Under the pieces are notes generated by a model. It did not search any database. It worked only from the letters and a program-made list of their open reading frames with translations, and was not told the DNA's origin. A stretch of DNA of 64,000 nucleotides from Kibdelosporangium sp. MJ126-NF4 (GTDB lineage: Bacteria; Actinomycetota; Actinomycetes; Mycobacteriales; Pseudonocardiaceae): assembly GCF_000826545.1 (NCBI RefSeq), contig NZ_CDME01000006.1:217063-281062 (forward strand), written 5' to 3'. Positions 59,736 to 64,000 of this stretch are shown here, piece by piece. Position numbers and translations under genes: made by a program. Position 1 is the first letter of the stretch. Every line of letters starts with the position of its first letter.

Positions 59736-60140
59736 GTGCGGACCCAACGTCAGGTAGTGGACTATGCGCTGCAGCGCCGTGCGCTGCTGGCCGAGGTCTA
59801 CTCCGGCCGGGTGGGCACCACTGAGGTCTGCGACGCCAGCCCGTACCTGCTCCGAGCTGCGAAGTTCCACGGTCAGCCGACGGATGTGCAGTGCCCCGTC
59901 TGCCGCAAGGAACCGCTGACTCTGGTGTCATGGATCTACGGTGACGAACTCAAGCACGCGTCCGGTTCCGCACGTGCTCCGGAGGAACTCACCAGGCTGG
60001 CGAACCTCTATGAGGAGTTCACCGTGTATGCGGTAGAAGTTTGCCGCACATGTTCATGGAACCACCTAGTGCAGTCATACGTCTTGGGAACGCGTGGTCT
60101 GCGTTCCGGCAAGCCACGCAGGAGGACAGTGGCGGAATGA
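59736..60140 (+). CDS. DUF5318 protein (small zinc-ribbon-like)
   Basis: 134-residue conserved actinobacterial protein. N-terminus RTQRQVVDYALQRRALLAEV, then VQCPVCRKEPLTLVSWIYGDELKHASGS near 50-75 and VEVCRTCSWNHLVQSYVLG near 105-125. The two CxxC pairs suggest one zinc site. It lies upstream of the class A PBP gene in many actinobacteria. GTG 59736 is chosen because a TANNNT box lies 7 nt upstream; longer starts have no support. Function unknown. Confidence 0.88.
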   Translation: MRTQRQVVDYALQRRALLAEVYSGRVGTTEVCDASPYLLRAAKFHGQPTDVQCPVCRKEPLTLVSWIYGDELKHASGSARAPEELTRLANLYEEFTVYAVEVCRTCSWNHLVQSYVLGTRGLRSGKPRRRTVAE

Positions 60141-60210
60141 GGCGGTTGCAAACGCACTTGTCCCGTCGCACACCGCTCCGCATGCTCGCGGACGTCTGGA
60201 AGGCCCAGTT

Positions 60211-62925
60211 GTGAACGACCACAGAGACCCGCAATGGCCCACGGGTGACGACCCGGACGCCGGCAGGCGCGGGCGTCGCCAGGAACAGTCCCAGGAGAGC
60301 ACTGGGTTCTGGAAGCCGTCCTTCGACGACGACGCACCCGCTGCCCAGCAGCCCCAGTGGCCGACCGAGACGCCTCCCGAGCGTCCACGTGCCGGGCAAC
60401 GCCAACCTGCCGGTGGTCGCGGCGGACCACCGCGACCACCGGGCCGTCCGCCTGGCGGCCCGAGGCCGGGACAACCGATGCCACCACCGGGGTCACGTCC
60501 CCCGGCAGGTCAACAGACTGTTCGAGTTCCGCAGAGCGCACCGGCTGAGCAGCCGACCGACGTGGTCAGCGCCGTCGGTGGCAGCGGCGGGCGTGAACGT
60601 GTCACCCCCGAGCCGGAGCTGCTCACCCACCGTGAGTTCGACGACCCCGAAGACTACGTGGACCCTGACAGCCAGTATGGCGAGCCGGTGATCTCCGACG
60701 AGGAGGCGCGCCGACTGCGCCGCAAGAAGATCTGGCGCCGGGTCAGGCGTACCAGCTACGTCTTCCTCGCGCTGGCGATGATCGGCCCGATCATCGCGTT
60801 CTTCATCGCGTACCAGATCGTCGACGTGCCGGATCCGAACACGCTGGCCAACCAACTGGACAAGACCGTCACGTTCACCTACGCCGACAATTCACCGTTC
60901 ATGACGGTCGCCCCGAAGGGCCGCCGCACGCTGGTCCAGTACCCGGACATTCCGAAGCACGTGTTGCACGCGGTGTACGCGTCGGAGGACGCCACGTTCG
61001 AGACCAACGACGGTTTCGACCTGTCCGGTATCGCACGGGCCGTCTGGAACAACCTCACCGGTGGCGGCGGTGGTGGTTCGACCATCACCCAGCAGTACGT
61101 GAAGAAGGCGACCGGCAACGAGGACAAGACCCTCACCCGTAAGGCGCTTGAGCTGGTCACCGCGTACAAGCTGTCCAACACCAAGAGCAAAGAAGACATC
61201 ATCACCGGCTACCTGAACACCATCTACTTCGGCAAGCGGGCCTACGGCATCGCCGCCGCAGCGGAGGCGTACTTCGGCAAGCCGCTCGATAAGATCAACG
61301 AGTACGAGGCGGCCACGCTCGCCGGAGTGATCCAGACTCCCACCAAAGCCAGCAAAGACCCGGACTACGTCCGTGCGCGCTGGGAGTACGTGATGGGCAA
61401 GCTGGTCGAGAACAACAGGCTGACGCCGGAGCAGAAGGCAAACGCCGTCTACCCCGAGCCCGTCGCCGCCAAGACCGAGGGTGACGCTCAGCCAGGGGGC
61501 CTGGCGAAGCAGTTCATCTGGCAGCAGGCGATGGACGAGCTGGAGGCCGCAGGCTTCCCGGAAGAGCAGATCAACAAGAACGGCTACAAGATCCAGCTGA
61601 CCATCGATCCGGCGGCTCAGGAAGCGGCAGCGGCAGCGGCGGACTCGGTCATGAACGGCCAGCCGGAGAACCTCCGCAAGGCACTTGTCGCCGTCGATCC
61701 CAACACCGGCCGGATCGTGGCGTCCTATGGCTACAACTCGGCCAAGAACGGCACGGACTACACCCGCGGCTGGTACAACCCCGGTTCGTCGTTCAAGCCG
61801 TTCGACCTGGTGGCGTTGCTGCACAAGGGCAAGGGCCTCGGCGAGACCTACGACGGCAGGTCAGGGCGCTCGTTCGGCGGCAGCAAGAAGATCAACAACT
61901 CCGAGGGCAACGACAGCTGCGGCGAGAGGTGCTCGGTGGCCACGGCCATGGAGAAGTCGATCAACACCGTGTTCGCCGACATGGCGTTCAACACAACCGG
62001 TCTTGCCAACGTGGCCAAGGCCGCGATCGAGTCGGGCATCCCGGCCAACATCGGCCGCGAGAAGGCACCGCTCGAGAAGCCGCTCGACCTGAACATCGCC
62101 ATCGGCGGTGGCCGGTTCACGGCCAGGCCGATCGACATGGCAGGGGCGTACGCGACCTTCGCCGCCAACGGCGCCAAGCGGACCCCGCACGTCGTCGCCA
62201 AGATGACCGACCCGAACAACGGCGACACCGTCATCTACGACGGTGACCAGTCAATGGGCGCGCCGAAACCCGCGTTCAGCCCGACCGACCCCACTGAGAA
62301 CGCCAAGATCGCCAGGAACGTGACCGAGTCGCTGATCCCGGTGATCAACACCACCAAGAACGGCGCGTTCAAGTGCATCGAGGGTCGCGACTGCGCGGGT
62401 AAGACCGGTACGCACGGTTGCGCCGAGGTTCCGAACAAGACCAAGTCCTCGGACAACTGCGCGGCCTGGATGGTGGGCTACTCACCGCAGATCTCCGCCT
62501 CCGTGTGGGTCGGCTCGGACGACAACTCGGCGCTGCGCAACAAGCAAAAAGGGGCCATCTTCGGCAGCGGGCTGCCGTCGGAGATCTGGAAGAAGTTCAT
62601 GGACTCCTACCTCAAGGGCAAGCCCAAGGCGGACTTCGGTAAGTACGTGCCGATCGGCCTGTCGCCGCAGCAGGCGCAGACCGAGACGAAGCAGACGGAC
62701 GACAACACCAAGAACAACAACACCCCCACCACCTCGACGACCTCGAACCCGCCGTCGCAGCCCCAAACCCCCACCGATACACCCGACCAGACCACCACAT
62801 CCAGCAAGACGAAGACCAACACCCAGCCAGGCGGCGGCTACCCTTGTCCTGGTGGTGGTCGCCCGACTTGCGGACCCACACCGACGATCGGTGATCCCAA
62901 CAACGACTTCCGGACGGATGGTTAG
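60211..62925 (+). CDS. ponA: Bifunctional class A penicillin-binding protein
   Basis: 904-residue peptidoglycan polymerase with a long cytoplasmic Pro/Gln/Gly-rich N-terminus (about 1-165), a single TM (about 185-208) and a GT51 transglycosylase (YASEDATFETNDGFDLSG near 270; GGGSTITQQYVKK). The transpeptidase has SxxK (Ser526 in PGSSFKP), SxN (MEKSINTVF near 590) and KTGTHG near 733. The C-terminal tail is Thr/Pro/Ser-rich; no PASTA domain is visible. GTG start after GGAAGG. Likely a major cell-wall synthase as in the syntenic mycobacterial ponA1. Confidence 0.95.
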   Translation: MNDHRDPQWPTGDDPDAGRRGRRQEQSQESTGFWKPSFDDDAPAAQQPQWPTETPPERPRAGQRQPAGGRGGPPRPPGRPPGGPRPGQPMPPPGSRPPAGQQTVRVPQSAPAEQPTDVVSAVGGSGGRERVTPEPELLTHREFDDPEDYVDPDSQYGEPVISDEEARRLRRKKIWRRVRRTSYVFLALAMIGPIIAFFIAYQIVDVPDPNTLANQLDKTVTFTYADNSPFMTVAPKGRRTLVQYPDIPKHVLHAVYASEDATFETNDGFDLSGIARAVWNNLTGGGGGGSTITQQYVKKATGNEDKTLTRKALELVTAYKLSNTKSKEDIITGYLNTIYFGKRAYGIAAAAEAYFGKPLDKINEYEAATLAGVIQTPTKASKDPDYVRARWEYVMGKLVENNRLTPEQKANAVYPEPVAAKTEGDAQPGGLAKQFIWQQAMDELEAAGFPEEQINKNGYKIQLTIDPAAQEAAAAAADSVMNGQPENLRKALVAVDPNTGRIVASYGYNSAKNGTDYTRGWYNPGSSFKPFDLVALLHKGKGLGETYDGRSGRSFGGSKKINNSEGNDSCGERCSVATAMEKSINTVFADMAFNTTGLANVAKAAIESGIPANIGREKAPLEKPLDLNIAIGGGRFTARPIDMAGAYATFAANGAKRTPHVVAKMTDPNNGDTVIYDGDQSMGAPKPAFSPTDPTENAKIARNVTESLIPVINTTKNGAFKCIEGRDCAGKTGTHGCAEVPNKTKSSDNCAAWMVGYSPQISASVWVGSDDNSALRNKQKGAIFGSGLPSEIWKKFMDSYLKGKPKADFGKYVPIGLSPQQAQTETKQTDDNTKNNNTPTTSTTSNPPSQPQTPTDTPDQTTTSSKTKTNTQPGGGYPCPGGGRPTCGPTPTIGDPNNDFRTDG

Positions 62926-62950
62926 CCCGCGCCCCAAGATCCGAGCCACG

Positions 62951-62956
62951 TAGCAT
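62951..62956 (+). promoter_or_regulatory. TAGCAT -10 box, leaderless GT87
   Basis: TAGCAT lies 7 nt before the GTG at 62964. Confidence 0.5.
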
Positions 62957-62963
62957 CTCGCGC

Positions 62964-64000
62964 GTGCAGCCCGAAGAAACCGGTGACACCGACTCGCTCG
63001 CTCCCAGCGAGCGAGTCGCACCCACCCGTACCGGACCGCTGGCCAAGAGCTCGGCGGCGACCATCGGCGGTCCGCTCGGGAAGCACGCGCAGGTCGGCAG
63101 ACAGTGGTTCTGGACGCCGCTGCGAATCGCGTTCCTGATCGGTGTGCTCGCGCTGACCGTGAGCTGGTTCGGCAAGGCGGGCTGCATCCAGCAGTACACC
63201 AACGAGCAGGGCCAGTTCGAACTCGACTGGCGGACCGCGCGGCCGTACATCGCGATGTGCTACTCGGACGTCGTCCCGCTGTACACCGCCGAGCAACTCG
63301 ACAAGCCGGACACGTTCCCGTACAAGACGAGCTGGATCGACGACGAGGGCAAACCGACCCAGCAGACCCGGTACATGGAGTATCCGGTGGTCACCGGGCT
63401 GTTCCAGTGGGTCAACGCGAAGCTCACCGCGGGCTGGCTCGACCTCGGGCTGGCGTCCGCGATCCCGGTCGCGATCTACTTCAACATCACAGCCTTCTGG
63501 CTGGCGCTGGCCTGGCTCATCACGCTCTGGGCGACCATGCGCACCGCGCGCCGACGACCGTGGGACGCCTTGCTCGTCGCGGCGTCACCACTGGTTCTGG
63601 TGCACGCGTTCACCAACTTCGACGCGCTGGCCACGGCCGCTGCCGCCGCCGGGATCCTGGCGTGGGCACGGCGAAAACCGGTGCTCGCCGGTGTCCTCAT
63701 CGGACTGGGAGCCGCCGCCAAGTTCTATCCCTTGTTCCTGCTCGGCGCGTTGTTCGTGCTCTGCCTACGAGCCGGGAAACTGCGCGAATGGCAACGAACG
63801 ACCGTTGCCGCGCTCGCCGCGTGGCTCGTGGTGAACGTGCCCATCGCGTGGCAGTACCCGGCTGGTTGGTGGGAGTTCTTCCGCCGCAACACAGCGCGAG
63901 CGGCCGACACGGACTCGATCTACAACGTGATCACCGAGTTCACCGGCTGGCCGGGCTTCGACGGAGCGCTCGGCCCATGGCAGCCGCCGACTGTGCTCAA
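62964..64000 (+). CDS. GT87-family membrane glycosyltransferase (C-terminus outside window)
   Basis: Open to the window end, at least 345 residues. A cytoplasmic N-terminus (~50) leads to a first TM (IAFLIGVLALTVSWFG), then ELDWRTARPYIAMCYSDVVPLYTAEQL. The conserved RYMEYPVVTGLFQWVNA near 135 contains the YPP/YPV motif of GT87 polyprenol-dependent mannosyltransferases. Several more TM helices follow. It sits after ponA as in mycobacteria. Likely builds a cell-envelope glycan; acceptor unknown. Confidence 0.9.
   Translation, partial: MQPEETGDTDSLAPSERVAPTRTGPLAKSSAATIGGPLGKHAQVGRQWFWTPLRIAFLIGVLALTVSWFGKAGCIQQYTNEQGQFELDWRTARPYIAMCYSDVVPLYTAEQLDKPDTFPYKTSWIDDEGKPTQQTRYMEYPVVTGLFQWVNAKLTAGWLDLGLASAIPVAIYFNITAFWLALAWLITLWATMRTARRRPWDALLVAASPLVLVHAFTNFDALATAAAAAGILAWARRKPVLAGVLIGLGAAAKFYPLFLLGALFVLCLRAGKLREWQRTTVAALAAWLVVNVPIAWQYPAGWWEFFRRNTARAADTDSIYNVITEFTGWPGFDGALGPWQPPTVL

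Noticed and set aside
1..64000. CRISPR arrays, rRNA, tRNA, prophage
   Set aside because: No regularly spaced repeats, no recognisable tRNA/rRNA sequence and no phage structural or integrase genes were seen.

Overview
The window is a high-GC actinobacterial chromosome segment. Start codons are often GTG or TTG, there are lipobox lipoproteins, terminators are hairpins often without a T-tract, and many genes look leaderless. Family content (DUF5318, actinobacterial ino1/PadR, GTP-dependent PEP carboxykinase, bicistronic dynamin GTPases, SigE-type ECF factors, two PhoX) points to Pseudonocardiales (Amycolatopsis / Lentzea / Kibdelosporangium-like). This is inference from family content; no rRNA is present to settle it. 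The anchor genes follow the order remembered from M. tuberculosis (htdX-fabG4-fadA2, pckA, trmB, then ino1-PadR-DUF5318-ponA1-GT87), so the right end probably approaches oriC.

Layout. 1-2307: polar amino-acid ABC importer (ATPase cut by the window edge, permease, lipoprotein). 2454-6107: ADP-ribosylglycohydrolase, an unknown protein and endonuclease V, facing an M20 peptidase. 6467-10053: branched-chain 2-oxoacid (or pyruvate) dehydrogenase E1alpha/E1beta/E2 operon. 10050-13769: DinB-like protein, AraC regulator, aldo/keto reductase and a divergent MocR regulator. 13708-21147: a lipid module of two SCP2 proteins, a TetR regulator, and HtdX, FabG and FadA homologues. A matching inverted repeat lies in front of both halves; a CPT kinase and a TetR/DUF998 pair sit between them. 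21270-25589: ATPase, small basic protein, ROK kinase, MarR-GNAT fusion, lipoprotein. 25659-33679: SSF symporter with DUF3311, septum-formation-type lipoprotein, a gene-poor stretch with DnaA-box-like sites, an acidic calcium-loop protein, pckG, an orphan TPR-type protein and a Cys-rich protein. 33728-37673: dynamin / GrpE-like / dynamin operon. 37742-45594: membrane protein, two-component system, secreted hydrolase, TetR-SDR pair, ABC exporter, hypothetical protein. 45604-49276: trmB, a degenerate nitric-oxide-synthase-like gene, an amidohydrolase and an SDR. 49337-57758: tandemly duplicated sigma/membrane-partner pairs and duplicated PhoX phosphatases with PHO-box-like repeats, interrupted by a stand-alone TnpB element. 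57842-64000: conserved ino1, PadR, DUF5318, class A PBP, GT87.

Most notable: the NOS-fold protein at 46372-47319, whose heme-ligand cysteine aligns with histidine and whose arginine-binding glutamate aligns with alanine; the duplicated ECF sigma genes that stayed nearly identical while their partners diverged; the TnpB with its predicted guide-RNA end; the dynamin-GrpE-dynamin operon; the DnaA-box-like cluster; and a recurrent TANNNT box 6-8 nt before start codons, predicting leaderless mRNAs for at least ten genes.
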